Below, piece by piece: positions 1-8,215 of a stretch of 64,000 nt of DNA. The stretch lies in the NCBI GenBank assembly GCA_020638875.1, contig JACKHS010000001.1, forward strand, positions 372,001 to 436,000, read 5' to 3'. The notes under the pieces were generated by a model. The model worked only from the letters and a program-made list of their open reading frames with translations, had not been told where the DNA came from and did no database searches. The translations under genes were made by a program, and so were the position numbers. This DNA is from Planctomycetota bacterium (lineage in GTDB: Bacteria; Planctomycetota; UBA1135; GCA-002686595). The number at the start of each line of letters is the position of its first letter. Position 1 is the first letter of the stretch.

Positions 1-928
1 GGAAGGTCAAGGAGAGCGCGTGCAGCGTCAGGCGGTCGATCAGCGGCGACTCGGCGCGCCCGCGCTTCTCGCGGTAGTTGCGCTTGAGCTCCGACAGCTT
101 CAGCGCGTCGCGGCGGCCGTAGAGCTTGTCCACCGCGAGCGGGAAGCCCTCGGCCGCGAGGTGCACGCGGATCTGGTGCGTGCGGCCGGTCACCGGCTCG
201 CAGCGCAGCAGCGTGAAGCCGGCGAAGCGCTCCTCGATGCGCACGCGCGTCTGCGAGGGCTTGCCCTCCTGCTCGTCGATGCGCATGCGGCCGGAGCGGC
301 GCAGGTCGGGGCCGATCGGCCGGTCGATCAGTGCCTCGTCGTCCGCGGCGAGCGGGTACTCGCCCTCGACGAGCGCGAGGTACTGCTTGTGGACCGCGCG
401 CCCGGCGAACGCCTCGCGCAGCCGCCGCTCGGCCTCGAGCGTCTTCGCGACGAGCACGGCGCCGCTGGTCTCCTTGTCGATGCGGTGCACGATGCGCGGC
501 CGGAAGCCGAGCCCCTCCGCCGGCAGGTCGGCGGCCTCGGGCTCCACGTCGGCGCGCTGCAGCGCGAGCTGCAACAGGCCGCCCGACAGGCACGCGTTGC
601 CGCGCTCCCAGCGCTCGGGCTCGACCGGCAGGCCGGCGGGCTTCTCGACCACCAGCACCTCGTCGTCCTCGAACAGCACGACGAGCTCCAGCGTCGGCGC
701 GACCGGCGGCTGGGGCAGGTCGTCGGCCTCCTCGTCGATGTCGATCGACACGACCTGGTCGCTGCGCACGCGCTGCGAGGGCTGCGTCGGCTGCCCGTCG
801 ATCAGCACGCGCCCTTCACGCACCTGGCGCCGCAGGAAGCCCTTGTTCAGGAGCGGGTAGAGCAGGCACAGGAACTCGTCGAGCTCGATCCCCGTGCGCT
901 CGCGAGGAACGACGATGTGATCGGTCAC
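1..928 (-). CDS. RluA/RluD-family 23S rRNA pseudouridine synthase, C-terminus cut by window edge
   Basis: The family isomerises specific uridines of 23S rRNA (or tRNA) to pseudouridine in the cytoplasm. About 309 codons are visible. Residues 15-65 look like an S4-type RNA-binding region (LLNKGFLRRQVREGRVLIDG at about 26-45). The catalytic motif HRIDKETSG lies at about 148-156, with the expected nucleophile Asp at about 151, followed by the conserved GRTHQIRVHL segment. The start is a GTG at 926-928 that overlaps the TGA of the upstream phosphoribosyltransferase gene as GTGA, which suggests translational coupling. The C-terminal end lies beyond position 1. Which RluA subfamily (RluA, C or D) it belongs to cannot be decided here. 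Confidence 0.9.
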   Translation of the reverse strand, partial: MTDHIVVPRERTGIELDEFLCLLYPLLNKGFLRRQVREGRVLIDGQPTQPSQRVRSDQVVSIDIDEEADDLPQPPVAPTLELVVLFEDDEVLVVEKPAGLPVEPERWERGNACLSGGLLQLALQRADVEPEAADLPAEGLGFRPRIVHRIDKETSGAVLVAKTLEAERRLREAFAGRAVHKQYLALVEGEYPLAADDEALIDRPIGPDLRRSGRMRIDEQEGKPSQTRVRIEERFAGFTLLRCEPVTGRTHQIRVHLAAEGFPLAVDKLYGRRDALKLSELKRNYREKRGRAESPLIDRLTLHALSLTF

Positions 929-1497
929 GCGCCGAGGGTCTCGCCCGAAGCGGCCGCCGGCCGCGAGTACACCTCGGGGCGCAGGGCGCCGACGAAGGGC
1001 AGGTTGCGGTACTCGCCGGCGTAGTCGAGGCCGTAGCCGACCACGAACAGGTTCTCGACCTGGAACACGCGATAGTCCGCGTCGAACGCGACGGCGCGCC
1101 GACCGGGCTTGTCGAGGAAGACGCAAGTGCGCACCTCCTCGGCGCCGCGCGCGCGGAAGGCCTCGGCCAGGGACGCCATCGTCTTGCCCGTGTCGAGGAT
1201 GTCGTCGACGAGCAGCAGCCGCCGCCCGCGGATCTCGTGGTCCGTAGGGAAGAAGTTCAGCTCGAGCCGGCCGGACTCGGTCCCGTCGCCGTAGCTCGAG
1301 GCCGACACGAAGGCCAGCTCGAGCGGGATCGGGATCCGGCGGATCAGGTCGGAGGCGAAGACGCAGGAACCCTTGAGCACGGAGACCACCGTGAACTTGG
1401 AGCCGCGGTAGTGCGCGGTGACCTCGCGGGCCACGCGGTCGATGCCGTCCAGGATCTGTTCCTCGTTGAAGAGGATGCGTTCGATGTCGTCGTTCAC
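925..1497 (-). CDS. hpt: Hypoxanthine(-guanine) phosphoribosyltransferase
   Basis: Purine salvage enzyme that transfers phosphoribose from PRPP to hypoxanthine or guanine. It is 190 residues, a normal length for the family. The PRPP-binding loop LLVDDILDTGKT is at about 95-106, the flexible-loop SSYGDGT at about 68-74, and a VLKGSCVFASDL segment at about 40-51 matches the pyrophosphate-loop region. The GTG start at 1495-1497 gives a typical family N-terminus (VNDDIERILFNEEQI); the open frame upstream is Arg/Ala-rich and does not look like protein. Its stop overlaps the start of the pseudouridine synthase gene by 4 bp. Confidence 0.93.
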   Translation of the reverse strand: MNDDIERILFNEEQILDGIDRVAREVTAHYRGSKFTVVSVLKGSCVFASDLIRRIPIPLELAFVSASSYGDGTESGRLELNFFPTDHEIRGRRLLLVDDILDTGKTMASLAEAFRARGAEEVRTCVFLDKPGRRAVAFDADYRVFQVENLFVVGYGLDYAGEYRNLPFVGALRPEVYSRPAAASGETLGA

Positions 1498-1920
1498 GGC
1501 GCAGCGGGGTCGGGAGAGCCGGGAGTCTACTCCAAATCCCGGACGGACCGACGCCCGCGGGCGGCTTCGGCGGCCCGCAGCGGGCCCACGGGCGCCGCGA
1601 CGCGCGCGGTTCGCGCCCCTCCCCGAGCGGCGCGGGCGTCCGCGGCGGGCCTGTCCCGGCGCTCGGAATGGACACGGGAATCCGTTTCCACGAGCCGGGT
1701 CCATTGCGATAGATTGCCGCGCAGACAATTGAATACCGAGGCGCGGAGACTTATCTCCTTGTCGACGCGTCCCCGAATCGCACCGGTTCGGAGTCGCTCG
1801 TTCGAAGCGACCTCCTGGACGATCTCGTATCCGGCGGCCCCCCGCCGCCGGCCGCCCGTGGACCCCCCCTCCGCTGGGATCGACCACCCCTCCCCCAACA
1901 TGGACACAGGAATCGAAGAG
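1498..1920. other. Intergenic region between divergent genes
   Basis: About 420 bases with no supported gene, between the minus-strand hpt gene and the plus-strand small basic protein. Part of it (about 1680-1860) is less GC-rich than its surroundings and is the likely site of divergent promoters. I could not identify convincing -35/-10 pairs on either strand. Long open frames that cross it have non-protein composition. Confidence 0.5.
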
Positions 1921-2223
1921 ATGGCGAAACGTTCCTACCACCGCCGCAGCGACGAGGAGCTCATCGCGGAGCTGCAGGACAAGATCAAGATGGTCGAGCG
2001 CCGCATGCAGTCGAAGACCCGCGCCGACGCGCCGCTCCTGAAGGAGCTGCCCAAGCTCGGGCGTACCCTGCGCAAGTTCGCGCAGGCCGCGGTCGACCAC
2101 GGCCGCGACGACCTGTCGAACATGACCCTGGCCTTCCTCGCCGGCCTGCAACGCGCGGCCGACGAGCTGCCCGACGAGGACGCCGCCCGCCCGCGCGGTC
2201 GTCGCTCGCGCGCGAACGCCTGA
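1921..2223 (+). CDS. Small basic coiled-coil-like protein, unknown function
   Basis: A 100-residue protein starting MAKRSYHRRSDEELIAELQD. The middle is charged and helical (residues 8-45, with heptad-like leucines), and the tail is rich in Arg (RPRGRRSRANA). The composition suggests a nucleic-acid-binding or nucleoid-associated protein, but I recognise no family. The ATG at 1921 has a weak purine-rich stretch (GAAGAG) just upstream; an in-frame ATG at 1900 is also possible. It stands alone downstream of the intergenic region and 96 bp before a Nudix gene. Its codon pattern fits a real gene. Confidence 0.7.
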   Translation: MAKRSYHRRSDEELIAELQDKIKMVERRMQSKTRADAPLLKELPKLGRTLRKFAQAAVDHGRDDLSNMTLAFLAGLQRAADELPDEDAARPRGRRSRANA

Positions 2224-2319
2224 GCGCCACGCACGTCGCGCGCCCGCGCCGCGCCGACGGGGGCGCGTGACGCGCGCGACGTCGTCGGCACCGCTGCGAC
2301 GTCGCCCCCCCACCCGAGC

Positions 2320-2883
2320 ATGGATCTCCACCGCCACCCCAAGATCGAGCTGCGCTCCTCGACCCTGCGGCACGCGGGCTTCGTCTACGACGTACGGCGC
2401 GAGGAGCTGCGCCTGCCCTCGGGGCTCGAGCAGTGCATCGACGTCGTCGTGCACTCCGGCGCCGTCGCCGTGGCGGCGCTGGACGAGCACGGCCGCCTCG
2501 CGCTCGTGCGGCAGTACCGCCACGCGCTCGGCGAGTGGCTCGAGGAGCTGCCCGCCGGCCGCCTCGAGCCGAACGAGGCGCCGCTCGACGCCGCCAAGCG
2601 CGAGCTCGAGGAGGAGACCGGCCTCGTCGCGAAGCGCTGGTCGCCGCTGCGCCGGATCGTGCCCGCGCCCGGCTTCTGCTCCGAGGTCATCCACGTGTTC
2701 CTCGCGCGCGAGCTGCGCGCCGTCCCCGGCGGCGGCCGCCCGCACGACGCGGACGAGGAGCTCGAGGTGCTCTGGCGCCGGCCGGAGGAGCTGCTCGCCG
2801 ACGAGGGCCAGCGCGACGCGAAGTCGCTGCTCGCCGCGGCGCTGCTGCTACGGGGCGCGGACGAGGGCGACCGCGAAGCGTAG
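2320..2883 (+). CDS. Nudix hydrolase, ADP-ribose pyrophosphatase-like
   Basis: Hydrolyses nucleoside diphosphate-X compounds, most likely ADP-ribose or a similar sugar nucleotide. It is 187 residues. A complete Nudix box (G-x5-E-x7-REUXEEXGU) runs from about Gly80 to Leu102, including RELEEETGL. The preceding VRQYRHALGEWLEELPAGRL segment is typical of the ADP-ribose pyrophosphatase subgroup. The ATG at 2320 gives a family-like N-terminus. Its 3' end overlaps the putative end of the convergent frameshifted propeller gene by about 36 bp. Substrate is inferred from subgroup resemblance only. Confidence 0.88.
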   Translation: MDLHRHPKIELRSSTLRHAGFVYDVRREELRLPSGLEQCIDVVVHSGAVAVAALDEHGRLALVRQYRHALGEWLEELPAGRLEPNEAPLDAAKRELEEETGLVAKRWSPLRRIVPAPGFCSEVIHVFLARELRAVPGGGRPHDADEELEVLWRRPEELLADEGQRDAKSLLAAALLLRGADEGDREA

Positions 2884-3846
2884 GCCGCCCTGCCCCGGGC
2901 GCGGACGGCCGGCGCCGTCGAGGCCCAGCAGCGCGCCGGCGCAGACCGCCCAGAGCCCGCCGCGGCCGTCGCCGACGGCGGCCTCGACCCCGAGCAGCGG
3001 CAAGCTCCCGCGCGCGACGGGGCGCCGCGCGCGTCGAGCCGCAGCGCCGGGCCGCGCTCGTCCACGAGCCACACGCCGCCGCGGCCGTCGGCCGCGCCGG
3101 TCGGGCGTGCCCTCCACGCGAGACCGCGACGTCGACGCGCAGCGCGCCGCCGCCCGCGCGTCGCGGCGCTCGAGGTGCAGCGCGTCGTCGGCGGCGCGCC
3201 ACGCCAGCAGGCGCCGTCCGCGTCGGCCGCGAGCGCGTCGGGCGCGCGGCGCGTCGAAGTCGGTCCACGCCGCGACGCGCGGCCCGCGGCGCCCGCGGCA
3301 GCGCACGAGGCCGAAGCGGTCCGCGACCCACAGCGCGTCGCCCCGGCGGCGAGTCGCACCGGCGCGACGTAGCATCCGAGGACGCGCCGCTCGCCGTCGG
3401 CGGCGACCTGGACGAGCTGCGCCGTCGCGCCGCGCGCGCGCCGCCAGCGCCCCGCGGGCGCGGGGACGAGCCGCCAGGCCACGCCTCCACGTCGAGCGTC
3501 ACCGCGCCGTGCGCGTCGAGGCGCGGAAGGCACGTCGGCGCCTGCGCCCCCGGCGCGAGCGCGCGCAGCACCCACGCCGTCGACGCCCGCCGCGACCTCG
3601 AGCGGCAGCGGCACGCGCAGCGCGCTGCGCACCAGGCCGTCGTCGTCGAAGCCCACGAGCGCGTCGCCGTCGCGGTCCGCGACCCAGGTCGTCACGCGCG
3701 GCGCGCGCGGGCAGCGCGCTCCAGCCCACACGGGCGAGGCTCCAGGCCAGCGCCGCGAGGGCGCCCGCGCCCAGCCAGCGCTGGACGCGCGCGAGGTCGT
3801 CGGAGGTCCGCACGCCCCAGCGACCGCGGCGCACGCCCGCGGTCAC
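2848..3846 (-). pseudogene. Frameshifted beta-propeller-like membrane-anchored protein
   Basis: No single frame covers this stretch, but fragments in alternating frames join into one plausible product. It begins at about 3846 with MTAGVRRGRWGVRTSDDL and a hydrophobic anchor (LGAGALAALAWSLARVG). Propeller-like repeats follow: WVADRDGDALVGFDDDGLV, GDALWVADRFGLVRC, GGVWLVDERGPALRLDARG and GGLWAVCAGALLGLDGAG. At least five frame changes are needed (near 3700, 3570, 3480, 3350 and again in the last third), all in GC/CG-alternating tracts. It lies 20 bp downstream of the small UxxC protein and could be the last gene of the oxidase locus. Either it is a decayed gene or the assembly has indel errors. 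Confidence 0.5.
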
Positions 3847-3866
3847 GCGCGCGGCGACGAAAAGCG

Positions 3867-4112
3867 CTACTCGGCCTGCGCCTGGGCCAGCTTCTTCCGG
3901 TGCACGCGGAAGCTGTTCCAGATCAGGAAGCCGAAGCCCGCCGGCAGCGCCATCACGACGCCCAGCATCATCATGATGCTGTAGTTCAGCCCGTCCGAGA
4001 ATCCCTGGTGACCGGAGGCGACCGCCTCCTTGCAGGAGTCTCAGGTGAAGCCCGCCGGCGCCAGCAGGGCCAGGGCGCCGAGGACGAGCAGGGTGCGCAG
4101 GACGAGGTTCAT
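3867..4112 (-). CDS. Small membrane protein with predicted selenocysteine (UxxC motif) in the cytochrome oxidase locus
   Basis: Reading through an in-frame UGA at 4041-4043 gives an 81-residue protein. Residues 1-23 form a signal-peptide-like segment (MNLVLRTLLVLGALALLAPA). Sec24-Asp-Ser-Cys27 makes a UxxC redox-type motif. A transmembrane helix lies at about 46-66 (IMMMLGVVMALPAGFGFLIW), then a basic tail (RVHRKKLAQAQAE). From memory, small anchored proteins of this layout with a CPxC motif occur beside cytochrome oxidase genes; here the first Cys is UGA. A hairpin with a GGUC loop follows 17 nt after the UGA. The gene starts 14 bp after the SCO1-DUF420 gene, so it probably belongs to that operon, with a thiol or copper-handling role inferred from position. 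The alternative is a simple nonsense mutation. Confidence 0.75.
4014..4043 (-). promoter_or_regulatory. Predicted bacterial SECIS element, including UGA
   Basis: Just 3' of the UGA (4041-4043) the mRNA contains GGAGGC-GGUC-GCCUCC (4014-4029), a perfect 6-bp stem with a four-base GGUC loop. The loop starts 17 nt after the UGA. The E. coli fdhF SECIS also has a GGUC apical loop, about 18 nt from its UGA. Placement and loop both fit SelB recognition. A short competing pairing (CUCC with GGAG) is possible. Confidence 0.7.
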
Positions 4113-4126
4113 GGCGTCGCCGCAGT

Positions 4127-5188
4127 CTACTGCGCGGGCGGATTCCAGGGGTAGAGCATCAGGTAGACCAGCACGCCGGTCACCGAGACGTACATCCACA
4201 GGGGCCAGGTCTTGCGCGCCAGGCGCGCGTGGGCCTCCCAGCGCTCCTTGTGCGCCCGCCACAGCGTCACGAGCACCATGGGCAGGTTGACCGCGGCGCC
4301 GACCACGTGCGTGGCGAGCAGCGCCAGGTAGACGACCTTCAGCGCGCCCGTCGCGTTGTAGCGCGTCGGCCCGTGCTGCAGCGGGATCACGACGACGTGG
4401 TAGTAGAGGTAGCAGCCCAGGAACGCCGCGCTGACCAGGAACGCCGCGCTCATGATGCGCCCGTGCAGCTCGCGCCGGCCGCGGCGGATGGCGACCCAGC
4501 CCCACAGGAGCAGGAGCGCCGCGAGCCCGTTGAGCGTCGCGTTGACCAGCGGCAGGCGCGAGGTCGGCCGCGCCGCGCCGGCGAGGAAGCGCATGCGCGC
4601 CACCGCGGCGTCGAGCCCTTCCGCGCTCTCGCCGTCGTAGTAGCCGCGGATGCGGCCCTCGGCGTCCACCGCGACGAGGCGCGTCGCGTGCGTGACGCGC
4701 AGCGCGGCGACGGCGTCCGCGTCGGGCAGCTTGTCGACGCCCAGCGCGAAGTCGCGCCGCATCAGCGCGTGGATGGCGGCCTCGTCGCCGGTGAGGAAGC
4801 ACCAGCACGCGAGGTCGGCCGAGTAGCTCTCGGCGTAGGCGCGCAGCACCTCGGGCGTGTCGTGCTCGGGGTCGACCGAGATCGACACGAGGCCGGCGTC
4901 GACGTCCGCCAGGCGCTCCTGCGCGCGGCGCATGTTCGCCGTGAGCACCGGACACGGGCCCGTGCAGCTCGTGAAGAAGAAGCCGAAGAGCTGCGGCCGG
5001 CCGCGCAGGTCCGCGCTCGTGCGCGGCGCGCCGTCCTGATCGACGAGCGCGAACTCCCCGACGCGGCCGAAGGCGGCCTCGGAGTCGGGCGCGGCGGCGA
5101 GGCCGCCCGCGTCCTGCGCCGCGCGCGTGGTGCACGCCGCGAGGAGCAGCAGGGCGAGGAGCAGGAGGACGCGCTGGAGGAGCTTCAT
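4127..5188 (-). CDS. SCO1/SenC copper chaperone fused to a DUF420 membrane domain
   Basis: A 353-residue lipoprotein. A lipobox-like LLLAAC ends at Cys19. A SCO1-type thioredoxin fold spans about 38-203 with the copper ligands Cys75-x3-Cys79 (CTGPC) and His167, as needed for CuA assembly in oxidase subunit II. From about 212 to 350 there is a four-helix DUF420-like domain with conserved His residues (ELHGRIMSAAF, CYLYYHVV, LLATHVVGAAVN). In most genomes these are two separate genes beside the oxidase; here they are in one frame with no stop between them. The ATG at 5186-5188 fits a lipoprotein signal. Confidence 0.88.
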   Translation of the reverse strand: MKLLQRVLLLLALLLLAACTTRAAQDAGGLAAAPDSEAAFGRVGEFALVDQDGAPRTSADLRGRPQLFGFFFTSCTGPCPVLTANMRRAQERLADVDAGLVSISVDPEHDTPEVLRAYAESYSADLACWCFLTGDEAAIHALMRRDFALGVDKLPDADAVAALRVTHATRLVAVDAEGRIRGYYDGESAEGLDAAVARMRFLAGAARPTSRLPLVNATLNGLAALLLLWGWVAIRRGRRELHGRIMSAAFLVSAAFLGCYLYYHVVVIPLQHGPTRYNATGALKVVYLALLATHVVGAAVNLPMVLVTLWRAHKERWEAHARLARKTWPLWMYVSVTGVLVYLMLYPWNPPAQ

Positions 5189-5241
5189 GGGAACGCGACG
5201 GGGCCCCGCAGGGCCCCGTGCTCGTGCGGCTGGCGGAGGGC

Positions 5242-5658
5242 CTAGTGGCCGCCGGCCTCGTGGCTCGCGGCGTTGTGCGGGAGCACGCCGCGCATCTCGG
5301 ACACGTCCTCGAGCTCGACCACCTCGGCCCCGTCCGACGAGGCCATGGAGCCGATCGGGTAGACGATCTTGTCGTTGAACGAGGTGTCGGGCATGTTCGC
5401 GAACACGACGATGCACATGAGCGGCAGCGTCGGCACCATCAGGCCCTTGAGGATCCAGCCCTCGAACTTCATGTGCATGAAGAACATGAAGATCAGGTAG
5501 CCCTTCCAGATCGCGAGGAAGATCAGGCCCAGGCGCATCGGCCAGATGCCGATGCCCAGCGGCTCGTGGACGAGCGCCCAACCCACCTCGACGGCGGTCA
5601 GGACGGCCAGCAGGATCAGGACGCGCGTGGCGTTGAACGTGTTGTGGTCACCGGACAT
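5242..5658 (-). CDS. Cytochrome c oxidase subunit IV family protein
   Basis: A 138-residue protein with three predicted membrane helices in the first 85 residues (about 12-30, 40-60 and 72-90). It contains the family-typical stretch WKGYLIFMFFMHMKFE at about 51-66. The last 50 residues are polar and acidic. Subunit IV is an accessory membrane subunit that stabilises the oxidase complex. It lies 12 bp after the subunit III gene and 53 bp before the SCO1-DUF420 gene on the same strand. Confidence 0.87.
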   Translation of the reverse strand: MSGDHNTFNATRVLILLAVLTAVEVGWALVHEPLGIGIWPMRLGLIFLAIWKGYLIFMFFMHMKFEGWILKGLMVPTLPLMCIVVFANMPDTSFNDKIVYPIGSMASSDGAEVVELEDVSEMRGVLPHNAASHEAGGH

Positions 5659-5670
5659 GGTCGGCCTCCG

Positions 5671-6300
5671 CTACATCAGGTAGACGATCGTGAACAGGAG
5701 GACCCAGACCAGGTCCACGAAGTGCCAGTACAGACCGGCCAGCTCGATGCGCATCGCGCGGCGCTCGTCCATCTCGCCGCGCAGGGAGCCCAGCCACAGC
5801 AGGAAGAGCCAGAGCACGCCGACGGCGACGTGCGTGCCGTGGAAGCCGGTCATCACGTAGAACGTCGACCAGAACAGGTCGAGGTTCGGGACCGAGCCGT
5901 GGTGGAGCAGCTGGAAGTACTCGAACACCTGCACGCTCACGAAGAACGCCCCGAAGAACACGGTCAGGCCGAGCCACTTGAGCAGCTTGCCGCGGTCGCG
6001 CTGCTGCGCGCCCTCGACGCCCTTCACCATGCAGAAGGAGCTCCAGATCAGCACGAACGTGTTGAACGCCGTGAGGTCGACCGCCAGGCGCTCGCCCGGG
6101 TGCGGCCAGGCCGGCGTACCCATGCGGATCACGAGGTACGCGCCGATCAGGCCGGTGAAGAACATCACCTCCGTGGCCAGGAACAGCCAGATGGCGAACT
6201 TCCCGCGGTTGACGGGCGGGCCGCTGTCGTAGTCGTAGACCGGGTGGTGATGCGCGGGGGCATCGACGGCCGGGTCGTAGGCGGTGATGGCTTCGGTCAT
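5671..6300 (-). CDS. ctaE: Cytochrome c oxidase (heme-copper oxidase) subunit III
   Basis: A 209-residue membrane protein with five predicted helices, the short form of subunit III. Typical motifs are seen: FAIWLFLATEVMFFTGL near 35-51, NTFVLIWSSF, FYVMTGFHGTHVAVGVLWL around 147-166, and the terminal YWHFVDLVWVLLFTIVYL. It supports proton uptake and stability of the catalytic subunit. The ATG at 6298-6300 overlaps the stop of the CtaB gene by 4 bp (ATGA), so the start is well fixed by coupling. Confidence 0.92.
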   Translation of the reverse strand: MTEAITAYDPAVDAPAHHHPVYDYDSGPPVNRGKFAIWLFLATEVMFFTGLIGAYLVIRMGTPAWPHPGERLAVDLTAFNTFVLIWSSFCMVKGVEGAQQRDRGKLLKWLGLTVFFGAFFVSVQVFEYFQLLHHGSVPNLDLFWSTFYVMTGFHGTHVAVGVLWLFLLWLGSLRGEMDERRAMRIELAGLYWHFVDLVWVLLFTIVYLM

Positions 6301-7229
6301 CTTGGAAGCGAAGTCGAGAGGTGCACGACGGGGTCGAACAGCACCAGGGACAGGAGCAGGGGCAGGTAGACGAGAGAGACGAGCAGCAGCGTGCGGGCGG
6401 TGCGCGTCGTCTGCGCGCGCGCGAAGCCGGCGGCCGCCGCCAGGTAGATCAGCGCGAGCACGAGCGCGCCGGTGCCGTAGACCGGCCCGGCCTCGCCCCA
6501 CACGACGGGCAGCAGCGTGACCGGCACGCCGACGAGCGCGTAGAGCAGCGCGGCGCGCCCGGCCACGGCTTCACCGCCGGGCAGCGCGGGCAGCATGCGC
6601 ATGCCGGCGCGGCGGTAGTCGTCGCGGTACAGCCAGGCGATGGCCATGAAGTGCGGGAACTGCCACGTGAAGACCGCGGCGAAGAGCGCGAGACCCCACG
6701 AGTCGACGCGGCCGGAGGTGGCAGCGAAGCCGATCAGCGGCGGCAGCGCGCCCGGCACGGCGCCGACGACGGTGTTCAGGCTGCTGACGCGCTTGAGCGG
6801 CGTGTAGATCGCGACGTAGAGGAACACCGCGGCCAGCGAGAGCAGCGCGGCCCCGACGTCGAAGCGCAGGGCGAGCGCGGCGGTCGAGCCCAGCACGAGC
6901 ACGCAGGAGACGAGGATCGCGTCGCGCGCGGCGATGCGTCCGGTGACGAGCGGGCGGCGACGCGTGCGCTCCATCAAAGGATCGACGTCGCGCTCGAGCA
7001 CCTGGTTGAGCGCGCCGCCCGCGGCGGCGGCGGCGGAAATCCACAGCGCGGCCTCGAGCGCGCGGCCGAGGTCGCCCTCGGGGCCGACGCCGAGCAGCGC
7101 GCCGACGAAGGCCGAGAACGCCACGAGCGAGGCGAGCTTGAGCTTGGCCAGCTCGGCCCAGTCGGCCGCGGCCTCGACCAGGCGCGCGCCGGCCGAGGCG
7201 GCCAGGGCCTTGGACCGGACGTCCTTCAC
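6297..7229 (-). CDS. ctaB: Protoheme IX farnesyltransferase (heme O synthase)
   Basis: Converts heme B to heme O by adding farnesyl, the first step of heme A synthesis. It is a 310-residue UbiA-family protein with about nine membrane segments. The prenyl-diphosphate-binding motif NQVLERDVDPLMERT is at about 74-88, and the second conserved cytoplasmic loop YTPLKRVSSLNT at about 145-156. The next conserved loop has WQFPHFMAIAWLYRDDYRRAG. It lies between ctaA (4-bp overlap) and subunit III (4-bp overlap). Confidence 0.94.
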   Translation of the reverse strand: MKDVRSKALAASAGARLVEAAADWAELAKLKLASLVAFSAFVGALLGVGPEGDLGRALEAALWISAAAAAGGALNQVLERDVDPLMERTRRRPLVTGRIAARDAILVSCVLVLGSTAALALRFDVGAALLSLAAVFLYVAIYTPLKRVSSLNTVVGAVPGALPPLIGFAATSGRVDSWGLALFAAVFTWQFPHFMAIAWLYRDDYRRAGMRMLPALPGGEAVAGRAALLYALVGVPVTLLPVVWGEAGPVYGTGALVLALIYLAAAAGFARAQTTRTARTLLLVSLVYLPLLLSLVLFDPVVHLSTSLPR

Positions 7230-8197
7230 GCGACGCCTCCCGCCTCACCGGCCAGCGCGCCCGCGGGCTGCGCGGCGCCGCGGCTCACGACCTTGCGCGA
7301 CCAGAGGGTCGCGGTCACGCACTGCGCGAGGAGCAGCGCTCCCGTCAGCACGTGCAACGTCGGGTAGATCGAGCCGTGGATGGACTTCACCTCGGGGCCG
7401 ACGTGCGTCCACACCACGAGGTAGGAGGCGAGCCCGAGCGCGAGCTGCGCCCAGAGGAGCGCCTTCAGGCGGCGCCCGGCGCGCGCGAGCGGCTCGCGCC
7501 CCTCGCCCTGCGCCGCCGTCTCGCGCAGCGTGCGCGCGAGCACGGTGACGAGCACCGCGGCGACGACCATGAACAGCAGGTGCCCCATCAGCGCGTGCAC
7601 CGAGTGCTGGTGCCGCAGCAGGGCGCCCAGGAAGATCGTCGCGTAGACGGCGACGGTCGCGAGCGGCGCGACGCGCTGCAGGCGCGCGGCCGACTTGCAG
7701 GGGCGCGTGCGCTGCGCCTGCCAGGCCGGCGAGAGCAGCACCGCCGACGCGGCCAGCGTGGCGAACACGAGTTGCCCCACCGCGCCGTGCAGGAAGGCCA
7801 GCCCGCGGCTGTTCTCCAGCACGCGGAAGCCGCCCAGCACGCCCTGGCCGCACACGGCGAGGAGCGCCGCGAGCGACATCCAGCGCGCCAGCGGGCGGCG
7901 GTCCGCGAGGAACGCGGCGATCACGGTGCCGATCGCGAGGAAGCCGACGAGAGAGCCCACCAGGCGATGGCCGTGCTCGACGAAGGTGCCGAAGTCACGG
8001 AACCACACCTCGAGCGGCATGAAGAGCAGGAAGTAGTCGCCCTTGCCGCGCTCGACCGTCAGCCAGCCGTCCACGGCCATCCCCGAGTCCGTGCCCGTCA
8101 CGGTCCCGCCGAAGATCAGCAGCGGGATCGCGGCGACGAACGTCGCGAGGGCCAGGCGCGACGGCCAGGCGCTGGGGGACGGGCTGGGGACGGACAC
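7226..8197 (-). CDS. ctaA: Heme A synthase, COX15/CtaA family
   Basis: Oxidises heme O to heme A in the membrane. It is 323 residues with about eight helices arranged as two similar halves. Conserved heme-ligand histidines appear in EHGHRLVGSLVGF (about 74-86), AFLHGAVGQLVF (about 133-144), LRHQHSVHALMGHLL (about 193-207) and IYPTLHVLTGALLLAQ (near 277-292). An early TGTDSGMAVDGWL matches the family. It sits between ctaD and ctaB in the oxidase operon. Confidence 0.92.
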   Translation of the reverse strand: MSVPSPSPSAWPSRLALATFVAAIPLLIFGGTVTGTDSGMAVDGWLTVERGKGDYFLLFMPLEVWFRDFGTFVEHGHRLVGSLVGFLAIGTVIAAFLADRRPLARWMSLAALLAVCGQGVLGGFRVLENSRGLAFLHGAVGQLVFATLAASAVLLSPAWQAQRTRPCKSAARLQRVAPLATVAVYATIFLGALLRHQHSVHALMGHLLFMVVAAVLVTVLARTLRETAAQGEGREPLARAGRRLKALLWAQLALGLASYLVVWTHVGPEVKSIHGSIYPTLHVLTGALLLAQCVTATLWSRKVVSRGAAQPAGALAGEAGGVA

Positions 8198-8215
8198 GCT
8201 CGGTCGCTCGGAAGC

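Noticed and set aside
4041..4043. Reading the UGA as an ordinary stop of the small oxidase-locus gene
   Set aside because: This would leave only a 23-residue signal peptide while the downstream frame encodes a matching CxxC-like motif and membrane helix with a hairpin of SECIS type. A nonsense mutation remains the main alternative.
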